Shown: positions 39,607 through 48,622, numbered from the stretch's first letter. The stretch: 49,815 nucleotides of DNA from CAYUDP01 sp964443725 (GCA_964443725.1 CAYUDP010000004.1:1-49815); one strand, 5' to 3'. Made by a program: numbers and translations. Notes: a model not told the origin generated them from the sequence alone.

Positions 39607-39635
39607 AATATAGCCCATTTTCTACCAAAACGCAA
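39607..39635 (-). promoter_or_regulatory. rplY promoter
   Basis: TTGCGT (39630-39635), 17-nt spacer, TATATT (39607-39612), 7 nt before ATG 39599. Confidence 0.68.
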
Positions 39636-39658
39636 CCCTCAATTTTACAAGAAAAAAC

Positions 39659-40519
39659 CTACAAACCATTAAAAAGTCTGAGCCTTTTTTCTATTACCTC
39701 CTCCATCATCCTGACCGAATCAGCGAGAATTTTGTATGGAGCTACTTCATTTGGTCTATCTTCAAGAGCCTTTTTTAAACCCTCTTTGTATGCAACTCTA
39801 ATTTCCGTATTTATATGCACAATCCTTATTCCATTTTTTATAGCATTTACAAAATCTTCATCAGAAGTACCCGATCCACCGTGAAGAACAAGGGGGAGCC
39901 CCGTAGCTTCGCTAATTTCTCCTATTCTCTCAATATTTAACCTTGGCTCTGGAGCATTTTTTAACATTCCATGAATATTCCCAACTGCAGGAGCAAATAG
40001 GTCTATTCCGGTATAATCTGTAAACTTTTTCGCTTCCTCTTTGGTGGTTAGGTTTTCAAGAGAAACACCCTCAGGAACACTATCCAAAAGCTCTGATGAT
40101 TTACCTATATAACCCAATTCCGCCTCAACAATTATCTCTGGGTTAACACTTCTTGCATATTCGACACACTTTTTTGTGTTTTCTGCATTTTCTTCAAAAG
40201 AAACTCCCGCCCCATCAAAGATAACAGCATCGAACCCCGCATCAACCGCCTCTTTCACTTTTTCAAATGAATATGAATGATCAGCGTTCAAAAAAATAGG
40301 GTGGCTGTATTCATCCCTTAAACTTTTTACTAAAGCAGCAACCTGCCTGACTCCAACAAAAGCCCTTTCTCCTTCTGAAACCCCAATAATCACAGGGACT
40401 CCAAGTTTTCTTGCAGATCTAAATATAGCCCAAAGACCTTCCAAATTTGAGATATTAAAATGGCCAATGGCAACATTGTTTTCTTTCGCCTCAGCGAGGC
40501 ATTCTCTTAGTGTTTTCAT
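39659..40519 (-). CDS. fba: Class II fructose-bisphosphate (ketose-bisphosphate) aldolase
   Basis: Zinc-dependent cleavage of fructose-1,6-bisphosphate or a related ketose bisphosphate. It shows 'AIGHFNISNLEGLWAIFRSA', 'IFLNADHSYSFEKVKEAVDA' (zinc His and catalytic Asp), 'EIIVEAELGYIGK', 'FAPAVGNIHGML' (zinc His), 'LPLVLHGGSGTSDEDF' (zinc His, phosphate binding) and 'GIRIVHINTEIRVAYKEGL'. It is 286 aa. It lies next to the PfkB kinase and the pentose-phosphate cluster. The exact sugar (fructose or tagatose type) cannot be told from the sequence alone. Confidence 0.93.
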   Translation of the reverse strand: MKTLRECLAEAKENNVAIGHFNISNLEGLWAIFRSARKLGVPVIIGVSEGERAFVGVRQVAALVKSLRDEYSHPIFLNADHSYSFEKVKEAVDAGFDAVIFDGAGVSFEENAENTKKCVEYARSVNPEIIVEAELGYIGKSSELLDSVPEGVSLENLTTKEEAKKFTDYTGIDLFAPAVGNIHGMLKNAPEPRLNIERIGEISEATGLPLVLHGGSGTSDEDFVNAIKNGIRIVHINTEIRVAYKEGLKKALEDRPNEVAPYKILADSVRMMEEVIEKRLRLFNGL

Positions 40520-40617
40520 CAGGGTATTTTAACAGAAAAATAATGTTGTAGAAAAGTCCATAACCTCACCCCAAATAATTGTTAATAAACTAAACACAAT
40601 TTATATAAAACTGATGA

Positions 40618-40623
40618 TATAAT
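40618..40623 (+). promoter_or_regulatory. -10 box of the PfkB-type kinase gene
   Basis: TATAAT, 6 nt before ATG 40630; no clear -35. Leaderless-type spacing. Confidence 0.55.
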
Positions 40624-40629
40624 TTTTCT

Positions 40630-41640
40630 ATGTTTTCAAACCCCAAAAAAGAATTCGATTTCGTTGCGATTGGAGACATTGTCACCGACGCTTTTATCAG
40701 AATAAAAGATGCAAGCGTAAACTGTGATATTAATACCGACGAATGCAGACTAAGTCTCAGATTTGGTGACAAAATTCCCTACGAATACGTAGAAGTTTTA
40801 AGTGCGGTTGGCAATTCTCCCAATGCTGCAGTATCAGCAGCAAGACTCGGCTTAAAAACAGCCCTCATATCTGATCTTGGAGAGGACCAAATTGCAAGTG
40901 ACTCTGTGGCATATCTAAAAGCCAACAATGTCGATACAAAATTCATATCAATACACAGTGGTTTAAAAAGTAATTATCATTATGTTTTGTGGTTTGAAGA
41001 TGACAGAACAATTTTGGTAAAACATTATGACTACCCGTACAATCTTCCTGATTTTGGTACACCCAAATGGGTATATTTAAGTTCACTAGGAGAACACTCG
41101 ATTGATTATCATAAAGCCATAACGACTCACCTAAAAACACACCCAGAAACAAAACTGGCATTTCAACCAGGAACTTTTCAAATGAAACTCGGGGTTGCAA
41201 AGTTGAGAGAATTATACACAAGGACGGAACTATTTTTCTGTAATGTAGAGGAAGCCCAAAGAATATTAAATACTGATGAAAAAAATGTTGGTGCTCTTAT
41301 GAGACTAATGAGAGAAGAGGGGCCGAAAATAGTTGTCATAACTGATGGACCAAGAGGAGCATATGCATACGATGGGAAAGAAGCTTGGTTTATGCCACCA
41401 TATCCTGACCCCAAGCCACCATTTGAAAGAACCGGCGCAGGAGATGCTTTTGCATCAACATTCACTTCGGCTCTTGCTCTTGGAAAAACTATCCCCGAGG
41501 CACTTGAGTGGGGACCCATAAACTCTATGTCTGTCGTCCAATATGTTGGTGCTCAAAAAGGTCTCCTAACCCGTGAGGCACTAGAAGACTTTCTAAAAAA
41601 ATCCCCAAACGAATACAAACCCAAAAAAATAAGTGCCTAG
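40630..41640 (+). CDS. PfkB-family carbohydrate kinase
   Basis: A ribokinase-fold sugar or nucleoside kinase. It shows 'EFDFVAIGDIVTDAFIRI', 'GNSPNAAVSAARLGLKTALI' (substrate lid region), 'VVITDGPRGAYAYDG', and the PfkB signature 'ERTGAGDAFASTFTSALALG' with the catalytic Asp in GAGD. It is 336 aa. An insertion with Cys residues ('SVNCDINTDECRLSLRFG') follows the first strand. Its neighbours (aldolase, transketolase) suggest phosphorylation of a sugar for central metabolism, perhaps fructose-6-phosphate or a pentose or nucleoside; the substrate is unknown. The stop overlaps the convergent transketolase gene by 4 nt. Confidence 0.9.
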   Translation: MFSNPKKEFDFVAIGDIVTDAFIRIKDASVNCDINTDECRLSLRFGDKIPYEYVEVLSAVGNSPNAAVSAARLGLKTALISDLGEDQIASDSVAYLKANNVDTKFISIHSGLKSNYHYVLWFEDDRTILVKHYDYPYNLPDFGTPKWVYLSSLGEHSIDYHKAITTHLKTHPETKLAFQPGTFQMKLGVAKLRELYTRTELFFCNVEEAQRILNTDEKNVGALMRLMREEGPKIVVITDGPRGAYAYDGKEAWFMPPYPDPKPPFERTGAGDAFASTFTSALALGKTIPEALEWGPINSMSVVQYVGAQKGLLTREALEDFLKKSPNEYKPKKISA

Positions 41641-42659
41641 GACCCCCTTCCCCTCTTCAGGGCTTTTTTAATTTTTGACTTTATTGCAAGAACTCCCATA
41701 CCATAGTGTTCAATAAGCTCATCTGGCGTACCAGACTGACCAAAAACATCATCCACTCCTACAAACTCTATCGGCATTGGATTATTGAGAGACAATAATT
41801 CTGCAATAGCACCCCCAAGTCCACCCTTTATTTGATGTTCTTCTACAGTCACAACCGCCCTAGCTGATTTTGCAATTTTCAAAATCATATTTTCATCAAG
41901 CGGTTTAATCGTATGAACGTTAACAACTGCAACTCGTACCCCATCTTTACTTAATTCTTTTGCAGAGACAAGAGCTTTGTGCACCAATGCACCAGTAGCA
42001 AATACAGCCACCTCAAACCCAGCTTCTTTCCATAAAACATTTACTTTACCTATTTCAAAAGGTGTATCCTCTGAGGTAATAACCGGCGTTTTTTCTCTGG
42101 CCAGCCTTATATATACAGGCCCAATAATCTTGGCCATAGCAATAGTCGCCTTTTTAGCTTCTATAGAATCACATGGGGATATAACCGTCATACGAGGTAG
42201 GACTCTCATTAAAGTTATATCTTCAATAGCTTGATGAGTACCTCCATCAGGTCCGACAGAAACACCAGCATGAGAACCAGCAATCTTTACATTTGTATTG
42301 TTATAACAGATAGTTGTCCTTATCTGTTCCCAATTTCTTCCAGGAGAAAAAGCTGCATACGAACTAATAAACGGCACTTTCCCCATAGATGCCATACCAG
42401 AAGCTACTGCTGCCAAATTTTGTTCAGCGATACCCATTTCGATAAATCTGTCCGGGAATTCATTCCTAAATAAATGCATTTGGGTTGATTCAGTAAGATC
42501 AGCACACAAACCAACTACATTTTTATCCTCCTTTCCAGCAATCAAAAGCCCTTCACCAAATCCCTTTCTAATTGGAACCATCTCAATATCCGTATCAAAA
42601 ATCTTCGGATTAAGCGGTTTCCCAATAGGCAATTCTTTTTTATCATCTTTAAAAAACAT
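41637..42659 (-). CDS. Transketolase, C-terminal half (PYR plus C-terminal domain)
   Basis: One of two polypeptides of a split transketolase. The pyrimidine-binding domain has 'VGLCADLTESTQMHLFRNEF' and 'RFIEMGIAEQNLAAVASGMA' (the catalytic Glu in the MGIAEQN motif), plus 'SHAGVSVGPDGGTHQAIEDI'. The C-terminal domain follows ('VVTVEEHQIKGGLGGAIAEL', 'FGQSGTPDELIEHYG'). It is 340 aa. It starts 3 nt after the N-terminal half, so the two are made together. Confidence 0.94.
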   Translation of the reverse strand: MFFKDDKKELPIGKPLNPKIFDTDIEMVPIRKGFGEGLLIAGKEDKNVVGLCADLTESTQMHLFRNEFPDRFIEMGIAEQNLAAVASGMASMGKVPFISSYAAFSPGRNWEQIRTTICYNNTNVKIAGSHAGVSVGPDGGTHQAIEDITLMRVLPRMTVISPCDSIEAKKATIAMAKIIGPVYIRLAREKTPVITSEDTPFEIGKVNVLWKEAGFEVAVFATGALVHKALVSAKELSKDGVRVAVVNVHTIKPLDENMILKIAKSARAVVTVEEHQIKGGLGGAIAELLSLNNPMPIEFVGVDDVFGQSGTPDELIEHYGMGVLAIKSKIKKALKRGRGS

Positions 42660-42662
42660 ATC

Positions 42663-43514
42663 TTAAATTTCCTCCCTAGCTTTTTTTAGTTCTTCAAGTG
42701 CCAGTTTGGCCTCTTCTTCATTTGGAGCCTTACCATGCCACTCAAACTTTCTTTCAAATTGTGGTACCCCCTTACTGGCTATAGTTCTTGCGATTATTAC
42801 TGACGGCTTTTCAAGTATTGCCTTAGCTCTTTCAATGGCTGAAAGTATTTCTCTAAAATCATGCCCGTCGACTTCTTGAACGTGCCAATTAAAAGATTCC
42901 CACTTATCTTTCAGGGGCTCAAGTGGCATAACATCTTCAGTATACCCATCGATCTGTATGTTGTTTCTATCAACAATGGCTATAACATTATGTAACCTTT
43001 CTTTACCACAGAGCATCGCTGCCTCCCAAACCTCACCGCAATCCAACTCACCATCACCCATAAAACAATAAAAAGTCTTCGAGCTTTGGACTCCAGAATC
43101 AATCCTCTCTGCAATAGCCATACCAACAGCTTGCGACAAACCAGATCCAAGTGGTCCCGAAGAAGTCTCTACGCTCTTCAGAAATTCTCTATGGGGGTGG
43201 CCTTGCAATTGACTACCAAATTTTCTAAGAGTCTTTAGTACCTCTAACTTAAAATACCCAGAATGAGCGAGAGTGGCGTAAAGGACTGGGCATATATGTC
43301 CATTTGAGAGGATCACCCTATCCCTATCCTCCCAATCTGGTTTAAATGGATTGTGTTTTAGTGCTTTAAAATAAACTGCAGTAAATACATCAGCAATACC
43401 AAGTGGGCCAGCAGTGTGACCTGAACCAGCCAAAAGAAGCATCTCGATTATTGAGACCCTAATATCATTAGCCTTTAATGCAAGGGCTTTTACATCACTA
43501 TCAGATATGTCCAT
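42663..43514 (-). CDS. Transketolase, N-terminal half (TPP-binding domain)
   Basis: Binds thiamine pyrophosphate: 'FYCFMGDGELDCGEVWEAAM' and 'AIVDRNNIQIDG' form the GDG...N motif. Substrate-side histidines occur in 'GSGHTAGPLGIADVF' and 'GHPHREFLKSVETSSGPLGS'. It is 283 aa. With the downstream half it interconverts C5, C6, C7, C4 and C3 sugar phosphates. It lies 2 nt after rpe in a tight non-oxidative pentose phosphate operon. Confidence 0.95.
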   Translation of the reverse strand: MDISDSDVKALALKANDIRVSIIEMLLLAGSGHTAGPLGIADVFTAVYFKALKHNPFKPDWEDRDRVILSNGHICPVLYATLAHSGYFKLEVLKTLRKFGSQLQGHPHREFLKSVETSSGPLGSGLSQAVGMAIAERIDSGVQSSKTFYCFMGDGELDCGEVWEAAMLCGKERLHNVIAIVDRNNIQIDGYTEDVMPLEPLKDKWESFNWHVQEVDGHDFREILSAIERAKAILEKPSVIIARTIASKGVPQFERKFEWHGKAPNEEEAKLALEELKKAREEI

Positions 43515-43516
43515 TT

Positions 43517-44212
43517 TTATAAAGACGAGAGAGAATCAAAAGAATTTTTTGGATTTTCACTATTTAAAATATATGAACCCGATACAAGTCTATCTACTCC
43601 AAGAGAAATCAGTCTTTCAGCTGTCTCCAAATTAACTCCCCCATCAACACTAATTATAAGTTGTGGGTACATACTTCTCAAAGTCGAAATATTAGAAAGC
43701 ACCCTCTCTGACATCTCTTCTCCTTGATGTCCAATATTTTCTATTCCCATTTGTTGTACAAAATCAGCTTCTTCAATAAATTCTCCGATTGTTGAAATAT
43801 CTTCTTCTGGCATAATCGCTACACCAAATTCAACTCTAAAAGGATCGTCCGCCTCCCCTCCATACTGGGCCTTCAACTCTTTCATTATTTTACAAATATC
43901 TTCAGAACTATTTTTATGAATTATTATCCGACTCGCTCCCGCCTTTATCCAGTCAAGAGCATCCCTTTGCGGGTTAACAACCATAAGATCAACTTCGTAA
44001 TCTATTTCATCCCAAAAAGGTAAAGCTTTCTCTTCTCTTAAAATCGTCCCGAAATCACCCTTTGTGTCCCCATATGGAAATGATTTATTTTTTACATAAA
44101 CACCATCCATCACATCAATTTGTACATGTTTAGCAAACTGATGAACCTTGCCAACAAGTATCTCCAACTCATCATAATCTCTCGGCATCAATGCTGGTAT
44201 AATTTCAACCAT
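43517..44212 (-). CDS. rpe: Ribulose-phosphate 3-epimerase
   Basis: A TIM-barrel enzyme interconverting ribulose-5-P and xylulose-5-P. It shows 'KHVQIDVMDGVYVKNKSF' (metal-binding His/Asp), 'ASRIIIHKNSSED', 'DFVQQMGIENIGHQGEEM' and the C-terminal 'LIISVDGGVNLETAERLISL', 'GVDRLVSGSYIL'. The usual MxVxPG(F/Q)xGQ loop is degenerate here. It is 231 aa. Another member of the D-ribulose-P family cannot be fully excluded, but its place between rpiB and transketolase supports rpe. Confidence 0.88.
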   Translation of the reverse strand: MVEIIPALMPRDYDELEILVGKVHQFAKHVQIDVMDGVYVKNKSFPYGDTKGDFGTILREEKALPFWDEIDYEVDLMVVNPQRDALDWIKAGASRIIIHKNSSEDICKIMKELKAQYGGEADDPFRVEFGVAIMPEEDISTIGEFIEEADFVQQMGIENIGHQGEEMSERVLSNISTLRSMYPQLIISVDGGVNLETAERLISLGVDRLVSGSYILNSENPKNSFDSLSSL

Positions 44213-44215
44213 ATT

Positions 44216-44659
44216 TTATGAATCTATTTTAGACAATCGTCTTTTATGTCTTTCATCCCCAGAAAATCCTGTCTCAAGCCACAAAGTAACAGCTTCTTCA
44301 GCTTCAGTGTTTGTAATAAATCTTGCTCCCAAAGAGAGAATATTTGAGTTATTGTGCTCCCTTGAAAGTTTTATTATGTCCAAATTTCCACCATAATACA
44401 CGCCACACATTATACCCTTCATTCTATTAACCGAGATCGCCTCCCCTTCACCCGACCCCCCTAGAATTATTCCCCTAGAATCATCTGGATCTCTCAAGAT
44501 TTCCTCAGCCACAGATTTCGTATAGTCTGGGTAATCATCTCCCTCAACATAAGAAAAGGGACCCTTATCGATCACAGTAAAACCCTTATCTTTCAAAAAA
44601 TCAGCAAGATGATTCTTTAGCTCAAAACCAGCATGGTCAGATGATAAATATATTTTCAT
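44216..44659 (-). CDS. rpiB: Ribose-5-phosphate isomerase B
   Basis: Converts ribose-5-P to ribulose-5-P. It shows 'IYLSSDHAGFELKNHLADFL', 'VIDKGPFSYVEGDDYPDY', 'GIILGGSGEGEAISVNRMKG' and 'CGVYYGGNLDIIKLSREHNN', then 'ILSLGARFITNTEAEEAV'. The catalytic Cys region of RpiB is here 'LGGSGEGEA' with Ser in place of Cys, as in some family members. It is 147 aa. It starts right after the 129-aa unknown in the operon. Confidence 0.93.
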   Translation of the reverse strand: MKIYLSSDHAGFELKNHLADFLKDKGFTVIDKGPFSYVEGDDYPDYTKSVAEEILRDPDDSRGIILGGSGEGEAISVNRMKGIMCGVYYGGNLDIIKLSREHNNSNILSLGARFITNTEAEEAVTLWLETGFSGDERHKRRLSKIDS

Positions 44660-44667
44660 AAAAACAA

Positions 44668-45057
44668 TTATTCACCAAGCAATAATCTAGAAAAATTATC
44701 CCTGATCCCCCCTTCATTTGTAATTCGCATCAATGGCCCATTTTTAAAAGCAGCCTTAAGATCTGGATCTTTCTTTATCTCAGGATTTTCTACGACAATC
44801 TCTTCTAGTTGCCTAAGGGACAGTCTTGCCTCTGGATCATCATCTACCTTTTTGGATATATAATCCTCAGGAATATATTCGTCTCCCCTACTATTTTTGA
44901 TAGTCTTATATGACCTAAGCGTATGGTAAAATTCCTCTAGTGTACTAGCGATACCCAAGAGAGTGGCACACTCAGTTTTTCCAAGTTCATCAAAAGCTCT
45001 CTCCCCGTACGGGGTTTGCAAATAATCCAGCCCAAACTCTTTCCCTTCATTCTCCAT
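44668..45057 (-). CDS. Unknown 129-aa protein in the pentose-phosphate operon
   Basis: The product starts 'MENEGKEFGLDYLQTPYGER'. It is acidic and mostly helical, with 'LGIASTLEEFYHTLRSYKTI' and 'EARLSLRQLEEIVVENPEIK', and no signal or membrane part. It lies 2 nt after gap and 8 nt before rpiB, so it is clearly co-transcribed with the sugar-phosphate genes. No family is recognised. A regulatory or scaffolding role for these enzymes is possible but is inference from position only. Confidence 0.75.
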   Translation of the reverse strand: MENEGKEFGLDYLQTPYGERAFDELGKTECATLLGIASTLEEFYHTLRSYKTIKNSRGDEYIPEDYISKKVDDDPEARLSLRQLEEIVVENPEIKKDPDLKAAFKNGPLMRITNEGGIRDNFSRLLLGE

Positions 45058-45059
45058 AC

Positions 45060-46091
45060 CTATATATTTTCTCCAGAAATAATCACATGCTCGACTAAAG
45101 CATGCGTGTACCCCATCTCATTGTCATACCAAGCACAAACTTTTACGAGGTTGCCATCTACAACTCTAGTAAGACCCAAATCAGCAATTGAAGCATACTT
45201 GCTGCCAACTATGTCAGATGACACAAGAGGTTCGTCTGTGGTAGAAAATACCTTACTCCATCTATCATCAAGTGAGGCTTTTTTAAGGATGTTGTTTATT
45301 TCTTCAACTGAAGTATTTCTCTTGGCAATAAAAGTTATATCTGCGATAGATCCGGCTGGTACTGGTACACGCATTGATATACCATCAAACTTATCTGTAA
45401 GTTGAGGCAAAGCAAGAGCCACTGCAATTGCCGCCCCCGTTGAAGTCGGAACAATATTCTGCGCACCGGCTCTACCCTCTTTCCAGTCTTTTTTTGCTGG
45501 GCCATCAACAATAGCCTGACTCGCAGTATAACCATGAACAGTACTAAGTAGTGCTTTCTCTACACCAATACTTTCATCAAGTATTTGCATCAATGGACTT
45601 GCGGCATTTGTTGTACAAGAAGCATTTGAAGAAATATCCACATCCTTTAATTTATCTTCATTTATCCCAAGAAGAACCGTCTCACCTTTAACACCGTCGA
45701 CGATCTCTCCTTTAACCGGAGCAGAGACAACAACTCTTTTTGCCCCAGCTTTCAAGTGAGCGCTCGCTTTATCATAACTAGTGAAAAGACCGGTTGATTC
45801 AACTACAATATCTATCTCCATCTCCCCCCAAGGTAAATTGCTTGGATCTTTTTCACTTAAAAATCTAACTTTCTTACCATTTACTATTAGATAATTTTCA
45901 TCCCCTTTCTCTGTTTTTACATCTAGACCACTTCTGCCATAAACTGTGTCGTATTTCAAAAGATAGGCCAGATTGTCAACATCACCAAGATCGTTCACAG
46001 CAACAATGTCCACCTCCATTCTCTCTGTTGCCACCTTGAAAAAGGCTCGCCCTATTCTTCCAAAACCATTTATTGCTACTTTTATTGCCAT
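45060..46091 (-). CDS. gap: Glyceraldehyde-3-phosphate dehydrogenase
   Basis: The NAD-binding N-terminus 'IKVAINGFGRIGRAFFKV' and the catalytic Cys in 'ISSNASCTTNAASPLMQIL' are followed by 'LLSTVHGYTASQAIVDGPAK', 'GAQNIVPTSTGAAIAVALAL' and 'VKVCAWYDNEMGYTHALVEH'. It is 343 aa. It is the first gene of a tight run (gap, unknown, rpiB, rpe, transketolase halves) that links pentose phosphates to lower glycolysis. TATAAT-like boxes lie about 30 nt upstream, giving a short leader. Confidence 0.97.
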   Translation of the reverse strand: MAIKVAINGFGRIGRAFFKVATERMEVDIVAVNDLGDVDNLAYLLKYDTVYGRSGLDVKTEKGDENYLIVNGKKVRFLSEKDPSNLPWGEMEIDIVVESTGLFTSYDKASAHLKAGAKRVVVSAPVKGEIVDGVKGETVLLGINEDKLKDVDISSNASCTTNAASPLMQILDESIGVEKALLSTVHGYTASQAIVDGPAKKDWKEGRAGAQNIVPTSTGAAIAVALALPQLTDKFDGISMRVPVPAGSIADITFIAKRNTSVEEINNILKKASLDDRWSKVFSTTDEPLVSSDIVGSKYASIADLGLTRVVDGNLVKVCAWYDNEMGYTHALVEHVIISGENI

Positions 46092-46163
46092 AAAAAACTA
46101 AATTAGATATAACCCAATAATTATATCAACTAAACAAAAAACTAACCATCTTAAAAAAGAGCC

Positions 46164-47573
46164 CTAACTAAGGCTCTTTTTTACTATATCCATTAGGACT
46201 TTGGGGTTGGCACTACCTTTTGATTTTTTCATACCCTGCCCCACGAAAAACTGCAATGCCGATTCTTTACCATTTTTGAAGTCTTGGACGACGTTTGGAT
46301 TTTCTTTTATAAGCTCCTCCACTATAAGTCTTAATGCTTCCTCATCGTTTTGCTGTATCAACCCTTTTTCCTTAGCTATAGAGTTTGGATCCCCACCATT
46401 TTCGAACAACACAGCCAAAATATCTTTCCCACCCCTTGAAGATACAAGACCATCTTTTATCATCTTTATTAATTCTTTAAAACCTTGGGGTGTTATCTTT
46501 GATTCTTTTATTGATAATCCCTTAAGAAGCCCGGCAATATCAGATGTCAGATAATTGACACAGAGTTTTATAAAATCAGAATCTTCCCCATTTGACGTTT
46601 TATCAAAAAATAGAGCAAGATCAAAATCCGACACAAGCATTTCTACGTCCTCTGATTTCAATCCCAGTGAGAAATATCTATCCCTTTTTTCATTTGGGAG
46701 TTCCGGCATTTCATTTTTTATATTCTCCTTACTAAATTCTTCTATTTTGGAAATATACAACTTTGGCAAATCCGGATCAGGAAAATACCTGTAGTCATTG
46801 GAATTTTCTTTTATTCTCTGAGAAAAAGTTTTCTGTGCCCCCTCATCCCAACCTCTAGTTTCTTGCACAACCTTGCCACCGGAATCAATAAGGGCGATTT
46901 GTCTGTCTATCTCATAAGATATTGCTCTCTCAACCGATCTAAAAGAGTTTAGATTTTTAACCTCAACTTTCGTACCAAGCTTACCGTCTTTACCAACAGA
47001 TATGTTTGCCTCAACTCTCATTTGACCCTTTTCCATATTTGCCTCTCCAACACCAAGAGTTCTCAAAAGCAACTGTAGTTCTTTTGCAAATCTTACAGCA
47101 GTGTCCTTGTCATGAATAACCGGCTCAGTAACAAGTTCCATAAGTGGCACACCAGCACGGTTGAAATCAAGCAAACTATGCTCATCATGTTGATCATGAG
47201 TTGAACGTGCTGTATCCTCCTCAAGATGAACGCGGGTTATAGAAACCCCAGCCAATTCCCCACCTGAAACTAGAGGATATTTGTATTGGCTTATCTGATA
47301 CCCCTTAGGTATATCTGGATAAAAATAATTTTTTCTATCAAATTCTGTATAATCTGCGATTTCCCCATTTATGGAATGCCCGATTTTAATAATATATTTT
47401 ACTGCGGCCTTGTTAATAACAGGAAGTGTTCCTGGATGTGCCATACAGATTGGACAAATATTTACATTTGGCTTTTCCTCATCTGGATTATTTAGAGAAT
47501 TGCAAAACATCTTTGTTTTAGTTTTCAATTCAGCATGTATTTCTAAACCTATTGTTGGAAGATATTCTGACAT
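46164..47573 (-). CDS. gatB: Aspartyl/glutamyl-tRNA(Asn/Gln) amidotransferase subunit B
   Basis: The kinase/tRNA-binding subunit of GatCAB, which amidates misacylated Glu-tRNA-Gln or Asp-tRNA-Asn. It shows 'YLPTIGLEIHAELKTKTKMF', 'CPICMAHPGTLPVINKAAVK', 'RKNYFYPDIPKGYQISQYKY', 'HLEEDTARSTHDQ', 'LLDFNRAGVPLMELVTEPV' and a C-terminal YqeY/tail domain ('QFFVGQGMKKSKGSANP'). It is 469 aa. TATAAT lies 7 nt before ATG 47573. gatA and gatC are not in the window. Confidence 0.97.
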   Translation of the reverse strand: MSEYLPTIGLEIHAELKTKTKMFCNSLNNPDEEKPNVNICPICMAHPGTLPVINKAAVKYIIKIGHSINGEIADYTEFDRKNYFYPDIPKGYQISQYKYPLVSGGELAGVSITRVHLEEDTARSTHDQHDEHSLLDFNRAGVPLMELVTEPVIHDKDTAVRFAKELQLLLRTLGVGEANMEKGQMRVEANISVGKDGKLGTKVEVKNLNSFRSVERAISYEIDRQIALIDSGGKVVQETRGWDEGAQKTFSQRIKENSNDYRYFPDPDLPKLYISKIEEFSKENIKNEMPELPNEKRDRYFSLGLKSEDVEMLVSDFDLALFFDKTSNGEDSDFIKLCVNYLTSDIAGLLKGLSIKESKITPQGFKELIKMIKDGLVSSRGGKDILAVLFENGGDPNSIAKEKGLIQQNDEEALRLIVEELIKENPNVVQDFKNGKESALQFFVGQGMKKSKGSANPKVLMDIVKKSLS

Positions 47574-47580
47574 ATTGGCG

Positions 47581-47609
47581 ATTATACAAGAGAGATATAT
47601 CTTTGTTAA
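47581..47609 (-). promoter_or_regulatory. gatB promoter
   Basis: TTAACA (47604-47609), 17-nt spacer, TATAAT (47581-47586), 7 nt before ATG. It reaches into the gap after obg, so gatB has its own start site. Confidence 0.72.
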
Positions 47610-48575
47610 TTATTTAATAAAATCAATAATACTTTCAGTCAATTTTTTCATAGCCATATCATCAAGGACCGAAACCGTCAAAACATCTTTGTTTAATTTT
47701 TTAGCTATTTTTAACTGTTCTTTCAACTTAACCTCATCTATCATATCTGTTTTTGTAAGAACAATTACCTCTTTCTTTGAAACAAGATCCGGTGAATATC
47801 TTTTTAACTCTTCTCGTATAACCTTATAGTCTCTAGAAATATCGTTGCTTTCAAGAGAAATACAGTGAAGTAAAACCTTAGTCCTCTTTATATGTTTCAA
47901 AAATTTGTGCCCCAAGCCACGGCCCTGTGAAGCGCCCTCAATTAGTCCCGGGATATCAGCTAATATGTATCCATACATCTCCCCCAAATTTGGCTCGAGC
48001 GTTGTAAACTGATAACTTCCAACTTTTGCTTTTGCTCTAGTCAAGAAATTCAACAAACTAGACTTGCCAGCATTAGGTAGACCAATAAGCCCAGCATCAG
48101 CCATTATTTGAAGCTCAACAAAAAAATCCCCCTTCTCTCCGTCCTTGCCCTCTGTATATTTTGTTGGAGAACGATTTATAGAACTTTTGTAGTGGTCATT
48201 GCCAAAGCCCCAATCCCCTCCATGAAGAATCATTATCTTCTCTCCTTCATTCACCGTCTCAACAACACGTCCAGTTTCAATATTAGTCACAACAGAGCCA
48301 AGTGGAACTTCCAATATAAAATCTTTCCCATTCGCCCCCTTCTTGCAATCACTGCTACCATCCTCCCCTCTTTCTGCTGAGAATTCTTTTTTATTTCTAT
48401 ATCTTATTAAAACCCCAAGATCTCTAACCCCCATAGCATAAACATCCCCCCCTCTACCACCATCTCCACCAGATGGACCTCCAAGGTCCTTACCTTTTTC
48501 ATGCCTCCAACGGACAACGCCGTCCCCTCCACGACCAGCAGAGAGTTTTATTTTCATTTCATCAATAAAAGCCAT
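47610..48575 (-). CDS. obg: Obg family GTPase
   Basis: A ribosome-assembly GTPase. The Gly-rich Obg fold (about 1-155: 'MKIKLSAGRGGDGVVRWRHE', 'GGPSGGDGGRGGDVY') precedes the G domain with G1 'GLPNAGKSSLLNFLTRA', G2 'YQFTTLEPNLG', G3 'LADIPGLIEGASQGRGLG', G4 'VLTKTDMID' and G5 'VSVLDDMA'. It is 321 aa and stops soon after G5, so the C-terminal OCT domain of the larger proteins is absent. TAATGT lies 9 nt before the ATG. Confidence 0.97.
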   Translation of the reverse strand: MAFIDEMKIKLSAGRGGDGVVRWRHEKGKDLGGPSGGDGGRGGDVYAMGVRDLGVLIRYRNKKEFSAERGEDGSSDCKKGANGKDFILEVPLGSVVTNIETGRVVETVNEGEKIMILHGGDWGFGNDHYKSSINRSPTKYTEGKDGEKGDFFVELQIMADAGLIGLPNAGKSSLLNFLTRAKAKVGSYQFTTLEPNLGEMYGYILADIPGLIEGASQGRGLGHKFLKHIKRTKVLLHCISLESNDISRDYKVIREELKRYSPDLVSKKEVIVLTKTDMIDEVKLKEQLKIAKKLNKDVLTVSVLDDMAMKKLTESIIDFIK

Positions 48576-48584
48576 ATGTAATAC

Positions 48585-48613
48585 ACATTAGTGTTTTAAA
48601 TGAAAAAGTGCAA
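48585..48613 (-). promoter_or_regulatory. obg promoter
   Basis: TTGCAC (48608-48613), 17-nt spacer, TAATGT (48585-48590), 9 nt before ATG 48575. Confidence 0.6.
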
Positions 48614-48622
48614 GTCAAAACA

